Assembly (NCBI RefSeq): GCF_001517625.2
Contig: NZ_LN999827.1
Location: 453,348-517,347, forward strand
Source: Clostridium sp. AT4
GTDB lineage: Bacteria; Bacillota; Clostridia; Lachnospirales; Lachnospiraceae
Direction of reading: 5' to 3'
DNA length: 64,000 nt
Shown here in pieces: positions 32,146 through 41,961 of the stretch; within the stretch, counting starts at the first letter, position 1; each line of letters starts with the position of its first letter. The notes beneath the pieces were generated by a model that saw only the letters and a program-made list of their open reading frames with translations, was not told the origin of the DNA and ran no database searches. A program made the translations under genes and the position numbers.

Positions 32146-33939
32146 TTACTGTTTTTCTTCTTCCGCAACCTGGATTCCCAGTTCTTCCAGCTGTTTTCCA
32201 TCTACAGGAGCAGGAGCTTCCGTCATCAGGCAGGATGCGTCCTTCACTTTAGGGAAGGCAATCACATCACGGATGCTGTCTGCGCCTACCATCAGCATAA
32301 CCATACGGTCAAGACCATATGCCAGACCTGCATGAGGTGGAACACCATACTTGAATGCCTTTAACAGGAAGCCGAACTGTTCCTGTGCACGCTCAGGAGT
32401 AAAGCCCAGAACCTCAAACATCTTTGACTGGATATCGGCCTGATGGATACGGACAGAACCGCCGCCCATTTCCACGCCGTTTAATACGATATCGTATGCC
32501 TTTGCACGGACACGGCCTGGATCAGAGTCAAGGTACTGCAGATCCTCCTCCATCGGCATGGTAAATGGATGATGCATTGCCACATAGCGGTCCTCTTCCT
32601 CAGAATACTCAAGAAGCGGGAACTCAGTTACCCACAGGAACTTAAAGTCATCTTTTTTCAGCAGATCCAGCTGTCTTGCCAACTCCAGACGCAGGTTGCC
32701 CAACACGTCGAATACAACCTTGTCCTTATCTGCTGCAAAGAGAAGGAGATCGCCCGCTTTTCCGTCCATGGCAGCGATCAGGGCAGCCATTTCCTCTTCC
32801 TTCATAAACTTTGCAAAGGAAGACTTAAAGGTGCCGTCCTCATTGATGGCAATGTATGCAAGACCCTTTGCCCCAAAGCCCTTTGCATACTCTACCAGAG
32901 CGTCGATTTTCTTTCTAGGCATATGGCCCTGGCCCTCAGCATTGATGCCGCGGACAGAACCGCCATTTTCCAGAGCGCCCTTAAATACCACAAATTCGCA
33001 GTCCTTCACAACCTCGGAAACGTTCTTTAATTCCATTCCAAAGCGCAGATCCGGCTTGTCGGAACCGAAGCGGTCCATCGCCTCTCTCCATGTCATGCGC
33101 TGGATGGGAAGCTGCAGCTCATAACCGCAGATTTCCTTAAAGAGCTTCTGTAAGAGACGCTCATTTACATCCAGAACATCATCTACATCCACAAAGGACA
33201 GCTCCATATCGATCTGTGTAAATTCCGGCTGGCGGTCTGCACGCAGATCCTCGTCGCGGTAGCAGCGGGCCAGCTGGAAATAACGGTCATAGCCGGATAC
33301 CATTAACAGCTGCTTAAACAGCTGGGGAGACTGGGGCAGAGCATAGAAGGAACCGGGATGCACACGGCTGGGAACCAGGTAATCTCTTGCGCCTTCAGGG
33401 GTGCTCTTAATCAGAGTAGGAGTCTCAATCTCAAGGAAGCCCTCTTCTGCCAGAAATGCTCTTGTGAGAGTTGCCACGCGGCTGCGGGTAATCAGATTGT
33501 GCTGGATATCAGGCCGTCTCAAATCAAGGAAACGGTACTCCAGACGCAGCTCTTCCTTTGTCTTGCTCTTCTCCTCAATAGGGAAGGGCGGTGTCTCAGA
33601 CTCAGCCAGGATCCGCAGGGAATTGGCACGGATCTCGATGGCTCCTGTAGCCAGATTTTCATTTACAGCGCCGGAACGGGCCTCTACGCGGCCTTCTACT
33701 GCCACTACAAACTCGCTTCTTAACTTCTCAGCCTTTGCGAAGTTCTCAGCGCCGCAGTCATTTTCCTCGAAAATCAGCTGTAAAATACCGGAACGGTCTC
33801 TTAAGTCTACGAAAATAATGCCGCCTTTATTTCTGCTCTTCTGAACCCAGCCCATAACGGTGACATTTTCACCGATCTGCGCTGCAGTTACCTCTGTACA
33901 TCTGTGGGTACGCTTCAACCCAGCCATTGATTCTGCCAT
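32146..33939 (-). CDS. aspS: Aspartyl-tRNA synthetase
   Basis: A 597-residue class II aminoacyl-tRNA synthetase of full bacterial length. It has an N-terminal OB-fold anticodon domain (to about residue 105), class II motif 2 (FQLARCYRDEDLRADRQPEFTQIDMEL near 215-240), the bacterial GAD insertion domain, and motif 3 (GLAYGLDRMVML near 550). ATG at 33939 follows AAAGGAG. It follows hisS by 53 bases, probably in one transcript. Whether it also charges tRNA-Asn (non-discriminating) cannot be judged from this window. Confidence 0.97.
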   Translation of the reverse strand: MAESMAGLKRTHRCTEVTAAQIGENVTVMGWVQKSRNKGGIIFVDLRDRSGILQLIFEENDCGAENFAKAEKLRSEFVVAVEGRVEARSGAVNENLATGAIEIRANSLRILAESETPPFPIEEKSKTKEELRLEYRFLDLRRPDIQHNLITRSRVATLTRAFLAEEGFLEIETPTLIKSTPEGARDYLVPSRVHPGSFYALPQSPQLFKQLLMVSGYDRYFQLARCYRDEDLRADRQPEFTQIDMELSFVDVDDVLDVNERLLQKLFKEICGYELQLPIQRMTWREAMDRFGSDKPDLRFGMELKNVSEVVKDCEFVVFKGALENGGSVRGINAEGQGHMPRKKIDALVEYAKGFGAKGLAYIAINEDGTFKSSFAKFMKEEEMAALIAAMDGKAGDLLLFAADKDKVVFDVLGNLRLELARQLDLLKKDDFKFLWVTEFPLLEYSEEEDRYVAMHHPFTMPMEEDLQYLDSDPGRVRAKAYDIVLNGVEMGGGSVRIHQADIQSKMFEVLGFTPERAQEQFGFLLKAFKYGVPPHAGLAYGLDRMVMLMVGADSIRDVIAFPKVKDASCLMTEAPAPVDGKQLEELGIQVAEEEKQ

Positions 33940-33992
33940 GATTATTCTCCTTTATCATCGTAAAGATTTATCGCATTCGCGCATTTTCGCCC

Positions 33993-35258
33993 TTAATGCT
34001 TCAGGCTCTCTCTGTAAAACTCCTTAAACTCACCATAGCCCTCTTTGCCAAGCTGCTCCTTCTGGAACTTCTTGTTTTTATTCATCTGGGCTACCAGCAC
34101 CTGAACGCCGTTCTTTCTCTCCTCCATGGCCTCACGGATCACTGCTGCCAGAGCTGCGGAATCGATGCCCTTTTCAAAGAGATATGCCTTCTTTTCTCCG
34201 GCTCCCGGAACGGTAAAGCCGTTATCTAAGAGGATGGTGACAATGCGCTCAAAGCCGATGGAAAAGCCGCAGGCCGGCGTTTCCATTCCGGTGAACTTTC
34301 CGATCATCTTATCGTAGCGTCCGCCGCCGGCAACAGAACCGCCGAAGCCCTCCATGGATACCTCGAAAATAGTGCCTGTGTAGTAGGACATACCACGAAC
34401 CAGAGTGGGATCAAATACAAGTCCAAACTCAGTTTCAGCCACATCCTTAACGGTCTCCATAATGTGTACCAGTCCCTGGCACACTGCCGGATCCATTACA
34501 TCCTTTAAAGTCTCGCCCAGAGCCTTCACGCCCTCTGCGTCTCTCGTAACGGTGCGGAGAAGTTCCAGATAACGGTCTACGCTTTCCTTTGCGTTTCCAT
34601 TTTCCAGAAGCTCCTTCTCCACGCCCTCAAAACCGATCTTGTCCATCTTATCCAGGGTGATGAGCACACTGTCCATGGCCTCCTCAGAGAAACCGCAGTA
34701 GCGGGCCATGCCAAAGAGGATGCCACGGTCATTGATGCGGACGGTAAATCCATTGTCCGGGCAGATCTTTCCAAGAGCGGTTGTGGTCGCTAAGATCAGC
34801 TCGATCTCTGCCAGATTGGTAGCGTCGCCTAAAATGTCAATATCGCACTGGGTAAACTGGCGGAAGCGGCCCTTCTGGGGACGGTCTGCCCTCCACACGC
34901 TTCCCATCTGCAGCGCCTTAAAGGGGCTTGGAAGGCTGGATGCATTGTTTGCATAATAGCGGGACAGCGGCAGTGTCAGGTCGTAGCGCAGACCGCTGTC
35001 GGTTAGATCATTTTCATCCTGTGCGGTTTCCAGATTTAACTTGTCGCCTCTTTTTAATACCTTGAAAATCAGTTTTTCATTGTCTCCGCCCTGCTTGCTG
35101 GTCAGGTTCTCAATGTGCTCTACACAGGGAGTTTCGATCTGGGAAAAGCCAAAGCTCTTATAGGTTTCACGGATCTGGTTCATAACATACTCACGGATCT
35201 GCATCTCGGCAGGCGTGATATCCTTCATTCCGGTTACTGGTTTTTTCGTTAACGGCAT
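33993..35258 (-). CDS. hisS: Histidyl-tRNA synthetase
   Basis: A 421-residue class II synthetase. Visible features are motif 1 near the N-terminus, motif 2 with RYDLTLPLSRYYA and FRQFTQCDIDILG, the histidine-binding YYTGTIFEV near residue 275, and motif 3 GFSIGFERI near 325, followed by an anticodon-binding domain. ATG at 35258 is preceded by GGAG with 10 bases spacing. It has its own promoter at 35299-35326. No T-box leader was seen in the short upstream region. Confidence 0.95.
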   Translation of the reverse strand: MPLTKKPVTGMKDITPAEMQIREYVMNQIRETYKSFGFSQIETPCVEHIENLTSKQGGDNEKLIFKVLKRGDKLNLETAQDENDLTDSGLRYDLTLPLSRYYANNASSLPSPFKALQMGSVWRADRPQKGRFRQFTQCDIDILGDATNLAEIELILATTTALGKICPDNGFTVRINDRGILFGMARYCGFSEEAMDSVLITLDKMDKIGFEGVEKELLENGNAKESVDRYLELLRTVTRDAEGVKALGETLKDVMDPAVCQGLVHIMETVKDVAETEFGLVFDPTLVRGMSYYTGTIFEVSMEGFGGSVAGGGRYDKMIGKFTGMETPACGFSIGFERIVTILLDNGFTVPGAGEKKAYLFEKGIDSAALAAVIREAMEERKNGVQVLVAQMNKNKKFQKEQLGKEGYGEFKEFYRESLKH

Positions 35259-35298
35259 AGTATTTTCTCCATAATTTGCGTTTTGTTTCGTGATTACT

Positions 35299-35326
35299 AT
35301 TGTAGTGTACTTTTTCTATTTTGCAA
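35299..35326 (-). promoter_or_regulatory. Promoter of hisS-aspS
   Basis: Minus strand TTGCAA (35326-35321), 16-base spacer, TACAAT (35304-35299), about 40 bases before the hisS start. Confidence 0.65.
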
Positions 35327-35371
35327 GTGTTTTGAGGAAATTCGCGGGAAATCAGGGCTGGAATATACCGT

Positions 35372-36919
35372 TTACCCCAATATCCTCTCCTTCCGCCCGA
35401 TCATCTCATCAATCCTGCTGATATACTGCTCTACTTCCTTCACATTCTCGCACCGTTCCCTGCGGTTTTCTGCAGGGAATACAACCTTTGTGGTGGTGCC
35501 TGCGCCGCAGGCGGCGATGGTCTGAAGCTCCTCCATGATGAGGATATTGTAAATGCAGGCTTTGCCGGGAAGGGAATAGCCTACGTTTTCAAAATTTCCG
35601 GCCATGTTTTTCTGGCGGTAAAGATAATAGGGTTCCATGCCAAGGCGACGGGCGCAGGCCTCGCTCATGGCGATCATCTCAGGTGTATTGTTTATCTTTA
35701 AGCCGCCGTACTCTTCCTTAAACATATTTAAACGGGCAGCCCGCTTGATGGCCAGGGAATGAACCGTAAGAGAATCGGGCCTGAGAGCCTCGATCTCTTC
35801 CAGTGTGTGGCGTACATCGTCTAAATCCTCCTCCGGAAGCCCCATGATCAGATCCATATTGATATTGTCAAAGCCCAGCTCTCTTGCCATGAGGAACTTT
35901 TCCTTTACCATCTCCACCGTATGGCGGCGGCCAATGAGGTCCAGAGTCTTCTGGTTCATAGTCTGGGGATTTATGGAAATCCTGGTGATGCCATGATCTC
36001 TCAGCACCCGAAGTTTTTCCTCTGTGATACTGTCAGGCCGCCCTGCCTCCACCGTAAATTCCAAAGCATTCTCCGTATCAAACAGCTGATCCAGCTTTGT
36101 CAGGATCGCATCAATGTCCTCTGCTGGCAGAGCAGTCGGGGTTCCGCCTCCAAAGTAGATAGTATCCAGAGGGCGTCCCTTCATCTTGTCTGCCACATAT
36201 TCCATTTCCTTAAATAATGCTTCCAGATAAAGGCCGGTGCGCCCCTTCCATTTGCTGATGGGGTAAGAGGTAAAGGAACAGTAAAGACAGGTGGTGGGAC
36301 AGAATGGAATTCCCACATACAGGCTGTATCCCCTGTCATAATCCAACGGCTCTAAAAGCATTTTCTCCCTTGCGGCAATTTCAATGCTCAAATCAATCTT
36401 TTCATCGCTCGCCAGATAGTTTTTTTTCATAAAGGAGCGGATCTCTTCCTCCTTCCAGCCCTCCTCCAGACGGCTTAAAGCAATCTTGGTGGGCCGGATT
36501 CCCGTGAGGGACCCCCAGGGCAGCTCATGGCCGGTGCGTTCTGTGAGCATACAGTAAAATAGCTGCTTTACCACATTTTTCGTCTCGCTGTGATCGGAAA
36601 GATCCGAATATCCTCTGGAGGATGACGCAAGGTGAAAGTCCTCCAGTCCTTCCGGCACTGGAAAATAAGGACTGCAGCCTGCGGCCTCTCCCTCTTTTAT
36701 CTGTTCCCAGAGGGCAATCCCTACATTCCATTCCTGTCCAGCCGCATCCTCCTCCGAGGCAGTGCAGCCGTCCTCTTCCTTCTGTATGAGACGGGTCTGC
36801 ACATAAAAATCCACTCCGTCTTTTATTTCATGGGCATATGTTTCGCCCGGATAAAAAGACATCAGAAGTTCTCTGATGTCCTGTTCGTATGCATTATCCT
36901 GTATCAGTAAACCGATCAT
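35372..36919 (-). CDS. hemZ: Coproporphyrinogen dehydrogenase-like radical SAM protein HemZ
   Basis: A 515-residue radical SAM protein of the HemN/HemZ group. The cluster motif is CPTTCLYCSF near residue 212, followed by YFGGGTPTAL near 258. An N-terminal region of about 150 residues precedes the radical SAM core, which is the HemZ rather than HemN layout. HemZ family members are linked to oxygen-independent coproporphyrinogen III oxidation, but no other haem gene is present here and many gut Firmicutes keep HemZ without haem synthesis. ATG at 36919 follows AGGA. It lies 21 bases after the MBL gene. Confidence 0.85.
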   Translation of the reverse strand: MIGLLIQDNAYEQDIRELLMSFYPGETYAHEIKDGVDFYVQTRLIQKEEDGCTASEEDAAGQEWNVGIALWEQIKEGEAAGCSPYFPVPEGLEDFHLASSSRGYSDLSDHSETKNVVKQLFYCMLTERTGHELPWGSLTGIRPTKIALSRLEEGWKEEEIRSFMKKNYLASDEKIDLSIEIAAREKMLLEPLDYDRGYSLYVGIPFCPTTCLYCSFTSYPISKWKGRTGLYLEALFKEMEYVADKMKGRPLDTIYFGGGTPTALPAEDIDAILTKLDQLFDTENALEFTVEAGRPDSITEEKLRVLRDHGITRISINPQTMNQKTLDLIGRRHTVEMVKEKFLMARELGFDNINMDLIMGLPEEDLDDVRHTLEEIEALRPDSLTVHSLAIKRAARLNMFKEEYGGLKINNTPEMIAMSEACARRLGMEPYYLYRQKNMAGNFENVGYSLPGKACIYNILIMEELQTIAACGAGTTTKVVFPAENRRERCENVKEVEQYISRIDEMIGRKERILG

Positions 36920-36940
36920 TTTGTTCCTGCTTTCTACTTT

Positions 36941-37582
36941 CTATCTATAGCATGCAATAGGATTGTTCTGCGCCTCATAACCAATGGTAGTGGGCTCTCC
37001 ATGGCCCGGATAGACCATAGTATCTCCCGGCAGTATAAACAGCTTCCTAAGTACAGAATCCACCAGCGCTCTGCTGCTTCCTGTCGGCAGATCTGTCCGT
37101 CCATAGGAATCCTGGAACAGAGTATCTCCAGACAGAAGCACCTCTTCTTCCGGCAGATAATAGCACACAGAGCCTGCGGTATGGCCGGGAGTTGCAATGA
37201 CTTTCCACTTATATCCCAAAAGCTCCAGCTCATCCCCGTCATGTACCAGCCTGTCTGCATGAAAACTCAGAGAATGGCCTGTAAAATGAGCGGTCAGATT
37301 CAAAGACGTATCCGCCAGCATACCATCCTCGGTTTCCGATGCATAGATGGGAATGGTAAAGGCCCTTGCTATCTGAAGAGCCGCTCCGATATGGTCAAAA
37401 TGCCCATGGGTCAGAAGCACAGCCTGAAGCTTTATCCCAAGCTCACTGCATTTATTTAAAATATAATCTCCGTTGTCTCCGGGGTCTACTGCCACAGCCT
37501 CTTTGGTTGTATCGTTGTAAACCAGGTAACAGTTCGTGCTTACCGGCCCCAATACGCAGGTTTTGATTCTGAAATCGCTCAT
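36941..37582 (-). CDS. MBL-fold metallohydrolase (glyoxalase II-like)
   Basis: A 213-residue metallo-beta-lactamase-fold enzyme. The metal motif is THGHFDHIG (HxHxDH) near residue 55, with later ligand blocks TPGHTAGSVCYYL near 130, LLSGDTLF near 150 and YPGHGEPTTIG near 195, together giving the two-metal site of the glyoxalase II subgroup. ATG at 37582 follows AAGGAGG. It lies 12 bases after relA and before hemZ, a common order in Lachnospiraceae and other Clostridia. Its substrate is unknown. Confidence 0.85.
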   Translation of the reverse strand: MSDFRIKTCVLGPVSTNCYLVYNDTTKEAVAVDPGDNGDYILNKCSELGIKLQAVLLTHGHFDHIGAALQIARAFTIPIYASETEDGMLADTSLNLTAHFTGHSLSFHADRLVHDGDELELLGYKWKVIATPGHTAGSVCYYLPEEEVLLSGDTLFQDSYGRTDLPTGSSRALVDSVLRKLFILPGDTMVYPGHGEPTTIGYEAQNNPIACYR

Positions 37583-37594
37583 ACGCATCCTCCT

Positions 37595-39880
37595 TTAGCC
37601 CGTGGTTCTCTGGATATCCAGCACGCCTTCAATCTGGCGGATCTTATCTGTGATCCGGTTCAGTTCTTCCGTGCCGTGAATGTCAAAGGTCATGATAATG
37701 GTTGCCTTGCCCTGCTTGCTGGTTCTCACATTCATAGAAGTAATATCAATCTGCTTCTCTGTAAATACCTTGGAAATATCCGCAAACATGCCAATGCGGT
37801 TATTGGCGAAAATCTGAATTTCCGTAGAGTACTGCTCCGTACTTCCCGCTGTTTCCGCCACCTGCCATTCTGCATCGATCAGACGAACTCTCTCTTCCTG
37901 AGGAAGATTGATCACATTAATACAATCTGTACGGTGGATCGACACACCGCGGCCTCTGGTGACAAAGCCTACGATCTCATCGCCGGGAACCGGATTGCAG
38001 CAGCGTGAAAAACGCACTGCCAGGTCATGAAGTCCCTTCACCACAATGCCGCTCTTATTTTTGCGCACCGTCGCTTCTCCGGAGCGGCCGTCTGTATCGG
38101 CAATGCCGCCCAATACGTCTGCATCTGTGATCTCACGCTTGCGCTTCTTCTCCCGCTCCTCCATCATCTTATTGATGACCTGGCCTTCCTTCAGGCCGCC
38201 GTGGCCGATGGATGCCAGCACGGAATCCCAGTCCTTAAAGGCATACCGGTGCATAACCTTTTCCATAAACTCCGGTTTTCCAAGCTCCGCCCAGTTGATG
38301 CCCTTGGCCTTGCAGTAGCGCTCTACCGCCTCACGGCCCCGGATGATATTGTCCTCCTTCATCTGGGTCTTAAACCACTGGTTAATCTTGTTTTTGGCCT
38401 GGGTGCTCTTTACCACCTTCAGCCAGTCGCGGCTGGGACCCTTGCAGTTCTGGGAGGTGACAATCTCGATCTGGTCGCCGTTCTGGATCACATACTCAAT
38501 GGGAACCAGCTTTCCGTTTACCCTTGCTCCTACCATCTTGTTGCCAACCGCACTGTGGATGCAGTAGGCAAAGTCAATAGGCGTAGAGCCGCTTGGAAGG
38601 GTCTTTACATCACCCGAGGGCGTAAAGCAGTATACACTGTCGGAAAACAGATCCAGATCGCCCTTTACCATATTTAAGAATTCTTTGGAATCATCCGTAT
38701 CCTTCTGCCACTCCAGGATCTGGCGCAGCCAGCTCATCTTTTCTTCTTCCTTGCCTGCTGCTACCTGTCCGCTGCCGCTTTCCTTATATTTCCAGTGAGC
38801 CGCAATACCGTACTCCGCCGTGCGGTGCATTTCGTAGGTACGGATCTGGATCTCAAAGGGCTGTCCTGTGCTGCCAATGAGCGTAGTATGGAGAGACTGG
38901 TACATATTTGGCTTCGGCATGGCGATATAGTCTTTAAAACGACCAGGTATCGGCTTATACATCTCGTGGATGACACCAAGAGCCGCATAGCAGTCCTTTA
39001 CCGTTTCTACCATGATGCGCACGGCAAAAAGATCGTAAATCTGATCCAGGGTCTTGTTCTGCTTGACCATCTTTTTATATATGCTGAAGAAATGCTTCAC
39101 CCTGCCGCCTACGGAAGCCTCGATGCCCGCCTCGTCCATATGCTCTTTTACCTCAGATACAATGGACTGGACAAAGGCCTCTCTGGCGTCCTTTCGCAGA
39201 TCCACCTTTTCTACCAGATCGTAATACACATCCGGATGGAGGAATTTTAAGGACAGGTCATCCAGCTCGATCTTAATCTTGGAAATACCCAGACGGTCTG
39301 CAATGGGAGCATAGATCTCCAGTGTCTCTCTGGCCTTTTCCTTCTGCTTCTCCGGCTTCCAGTATTTTCCAGTCCGCATATTGTGGAGACGGTCTGCCAG
39401 CTTGATAATGATGACGCGGATATCCTTTGCCATGGCAAGAAACATCTTCCGCAGGTTCTCCGCCTGGATCTCCACCTTATCCTTGTCCCAGTTTAACTGG
39501 GTCAGCTTGGTAACGCCGTCTACCAGAAAGGCTACCTCAGAGCCAAACTCCTTTGTCAGCTGCTCAAGGGTCATAATGGTGTCTTCAACCACATCATGGA
39601 GAAGGCCCGCTGCAATGGTCTCCTTATCCATTTCCAGATCAGCCAGAATGATCGCCACGCAGAGCGGATGGATAATATAGGGCTCTCCTGATTTGCGCTT
39701 CTGCTCCTTGTGAGCCTCATCAGCGATTTTATATGCCTTTTCGATCATGGTAAGATCATCCGACGGATGGTACTTTCGGATGGCGCGGATCAGATCCTGA
39801 TACAGTACCTCCGGACTGGTAAAATCAGCCGGCGCTTCCAGTTCAATATCCAGTTTTTCTTTTGTTCCCTCTTTTCCCAT
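37595..39880 (-). CDS. relA: RelA/SpoT bifunctional (p)ppGpp synthetase/hydrolase
   Basis: A 761-residue stringent-response enzyme. Domains in order: HD hydrolase (HPLCVAIILADLEMD..LLHDVVEDT, about residues 50-90), synthetase (YDLFAVRIMVETVKDCYAALGVIHEMYKPIPGRFKDYIAMPKPNMYQSLHTT, about 270-325), TGS (CFTPSGDVKTLPSGSTPIDFAYCIH, about 395), zinc-finger-like Cys segment (VRFSRCCNPVPGDEIVGF) and C-terminal ACT. Intact HD residues imply both synthesis and hydrolysis. ATG at 39880 with AAGGTG upstream is preferred to the GTG at 39892 that overlaps this site. It heads the MBL-hemZ unit. Confidence 0.96.
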   Translation of the reverse strand: MGKEGTKEKLDIELEAPADFTSPEVLYQDLIRAIRKYHPSDDLTMIEKAYKIADEAHKEQKRKSGEPYIIHPLCVAIILADLEMDKETIAAGLLHDVVEDTIMTLEQLTKEFGSEVAFLVDGVTKLTQLNWDKDKVEIQAENLRKMFLAMAKDIRVIIIKLADRLHNMRTGKYWKPEKQKEKARETLEIYAPIADRLGISKIKIELDDLSLKFLHPDVYYDLVEKVDLRKDAREAFVQSIVSEVKEHMDEAGIEASVGGRVKHFFSIYKKMVKQNKTLDQIYDLFAVRIMVETVKDCYAALGVIHEMYKPIPGRFKDYIAMPKPNMYQSLHTTLIGSTGQPFEIQIRTYEMHRTAEYGIAAHWKYKESGSGQVAAGKEEEKMSWLRQILEWQKDTDDSKEFLNMVKGDLDLFSDSVYCFTPSGDVKTLPSGSTPIDFAYCIHSAVGNKMVGARVNGKLVPIEYVIQNGDQIEIVTSQNCKGPSRDWLKVVKSTQAKNKINQWFKTQMKEDNIIRGREAVERYCKAKGINWAELGKPEFMEKVMHRYAFKDWDSVLASIGHGGLKEGQVINKMMEEREKKRKREITDADVLGGIADTDGRSGEATVRKNKSGIVVKGLHDLAVRFSRCCNPVPGDEIVGFVTRGRGVSIHRTDCINVINLPQEERVRLIDAEWQVAETAGSTEQYSTEIQIFANNRIGMFADISKVFTEKQIDITSMNVRTSKQGKATIIMTFDIHGTEELNRITDKIRQIEGVLDIQRTTG

Positions 39881-39918
39881 ATGTGTGGTCACCTTTTTCT
39901 TAGAAATAATTAGTTATC

Positions 39919-39947
39919 ATTATAATTTTATTTCTGTGAAAAAGCAA
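39919..39947 (-). promoter_or_regulatory. Promoter of relA
   Basis: Minus strand TTGCTT (39947-39942), 17-base spacer, TATAAT (39924-39919), about 38 bases before the start codon. Confidence 0.75.
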
Positions 39948-39991
39948 GGCCGTCCTTGAAAATATGGCGTCCATGACCGAAACAAATAAAA

Positions 39992-40038
39992 ATTCAGGGA
40001 TATCCATACATCCTTTTCATGTACGGTTATCCCTGAAT
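39992..40038 (-). terminator. Terminator of the ABC exporter operon
   Basis: ATTCAGGGATA (39992-40002) pairs with TATCCCTGAAT (40028-40038); the loop holds a second short stem. On the minus strand it leads into TTTTTATTTG. Confidence 0.85.
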
Positions 40039-40077
40039 CCATATGTTTATTTCATGCTGTCAGCGCCAAACGGGTCT

Positions 40078-41961
40078 TTATGACAATTCCAGCTTTCCCG
40101 TATAGAGCTGATAGTACGTTCCCTTTAAGCGGATCAGATCCTCATGGTCTCCCCGCTCGATGATCCGTCCATGATCCAGCACAATGATCGCGTTGCTGTT
40201 GCGGATGGTGGACAGACGGTGGGCGATCACAAATACGGTGCGCCCCTTCATCAGATTGTCCATACCTTTCTGCACAATACTCTCGGTTCTGGTATCAATA
40301 CTGGAGGTTGCCTCGTCTAAGATCAATACTGGCGGATCTGCCACCGCAGCCCTGGCGATAGATAAGAGCTGTCTCTGGCCCTGGGACAGCTCCTCGCCGT
40401 CTCCGCTTAACATGGTATCATAGCCCTGAGGCAGCATACGGATAAACTGATCCGCATGGGCCAGCTTTGCAGCCGCATATACCTCTTCATCTGTAGCATC
40501 CAGCTTTCCGTAGCGGATATTTTCCCGGATCGTTCCTGTAAATAAATGGGTATCCTGAAGCACGATTCCCAGAGAACGCCTTAAATCGTCCTTCCTGATC
40601 TTCGTAATATTGATGCCGTCATAACGGATCTTTCCATCCTGAATATCGTAAAAACGGTTGATCAGGTTGGTAATGGTGGTCTTTCCGGCTCCTGTAGAGC
40701 CTACAAATGCCAGCTTTTGACCAGGCTTTGCAAACAGGCTGATATCATGGAGGATCACCTTTTCATCATCATAACCAAAGATCACATTCTCAAACCGAAC
40801 GTCGCCCGTAAGCTCTGTATAGGTCACACTGCCGTCGCCGTGGGGATGCTTCCAGGCCCACATGCCGGTACGCTCCTTACATTCAGAAATCACCCCGTCC
40901 GCATCCTTTCTGGCATTGACCAGAGTTACATAGCCTTCATCCTTTTCCGGCTTCTCATCAATCAGGGCAAAAATACGTTCCGCGCCTGCCAGAGCCATGA
41001 TAATGGCGTTAAACTGCTGGGCCACCTGCATAAAGGGCTGGGTAAAGCTCTTTGTAAACTGCAGGTAGGAAGCCATCACACCCAGGGTAATGCCGCCGAC
41101 TCCCAGCACAGACAGGAAACCTCCCAGCACTGCCGTAAGCACAAACTGCATATTTCCAATGTTTCCGATCACAGGCCCCATAATGTTGGCAAAGGTATTG
41201 GCCTGAGAAGCACATTCAAAAAGCGCTTCATTTAGTTTGTCAAACTCCTCCTCGGATTTGCGCTCATGGTTAAATACCTTAACCACTCTCTGGCCGTTCA
41301 TCCGCTCTTCCACAAAGCCTGTTATGTCCGCTACAGCCACCTGCTGGCGCACAAAATATTTTCCGCTGTTTCCTCCGATCTTTCTGGATACGAAAAGCAT
41401 GACAACAATAACCAGTACAGCCAGCACCGTAAGAGCAGGGCTTAACACCAGCATGGAGATAAAAGTTACTACGATCGTAAAAAAGGAAGACAGCGCCTGG
41501 GGGATGGACTGGCTGATCATCTGGCGCAGCGTGTCTGTATCGTTGGTGTAAAGACTCATGATAGAGCCAGTTGTATTCTGATCAAAATACCGGATCGGAA
41601 GGGTCTGCATGTGCTCAAACATATCGTCACGGATCCGTTTTAACACACCCTGTCCGATATAGACCATCAGTCTTGTATAGGTAAAGGTGGCAAGTACGCC
41701 CGCAACGAAAATACAGGCCAGCGTTCCCAGAGCCCGGTACAGCCCGGCAAAATCCGGCGTCTGCTGTCCGATCAGCGGGATAATAAAGTCGTCCAGCAGA
41801 AATTTCAGCGACAGAGATACGGAAATGCTTGCTCCTGAACTGATAAAGATACAGATAAATACCAGAAAAAAGCGCAGCTTATACGTTTCTGTCACATATT
41901 TTAAAAGACGCTTTGCGGTCTGAGCCGTGTTTTTGGAAATCTGTAGTTTCTTACTGCTCAT
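40078..41961 (-). CDS. Multidrug-type ABC exporter half-transporter, second subunit
   Basis: A 627-residue protein with an N-terminal membrane domain of six segments and a C-terminal ABC domain: Walker A GSTGAGKTT, signature LSQGQRQLLSIARA, Walker B VLILDEATSSID and switch His AHRL. The LSQGQ signature and DEATSS with Glu are those of the catalytically competent half of heterodimeric exporters. It overlaps the partner gene by 11 bases. With the neighbour and the MarR regulator it resembles LmrCD/YheHI-type drug exporters; the substrate is unknown. Confidence 0.9.
   Translation of the reverse strand: MSSKKLQISKNTAQTAKRLLKYVTETYKLRFFLVFICIFISSGASISVSLSLKFLLDDFIIPLIGQQTPDFAGLYRALGTLACIFVAGVLATFTYTRLMVYIGQGVLKRIRDDMFEHMQTLPIRYFDQNTTGSIMSLYTNDTDTLRQMISQSIPQALSSFFTIVVTFISMLVLSPALTVLAVLVIVVMLFVSRKIGGNSGKYFVRQQVAVADITGFVEERMNGQRVVKVFNHERKSEEEFDKLNEALFECASQANTFANIMGPVIGNIGNMQFVLTAVLGGFLSVLGVGGITLGVMASYLQFTKSFTQPFMQVAQQFNAIIMALAGAERIFALIDEKPEKDEGYVTLVNARKDADGVISECKERTGMWAWKHPHGDGSVTYTELTGDVRFENVIFGYDDEKVILHDISLFAKPGQKLAFVGSTGAGKTTITNLINRFYDIQDGKIRYDGINITKIRKDDLRRSLGIVLQDTHLFTGTIRENIRYGKLDATDEEVYAAAKLAHADQFIRMLPQGYDTMLSGDGEELSQGQRQLLSIARAAVADPPVLILDEATSSIDTRTESIVQKGMDNLMKGRTVFVIAHRLSTIRNSNAIIVLDHGRIIERGDHEDLIRLKGTYYQLYTGKLELS

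Noticed and set aside
35259-35371. Possible T-box before hisS-aspS
   Set aside because: The promoter lies within 70 bases of the start, leaving no room for a T-box stem I and antiterminator.
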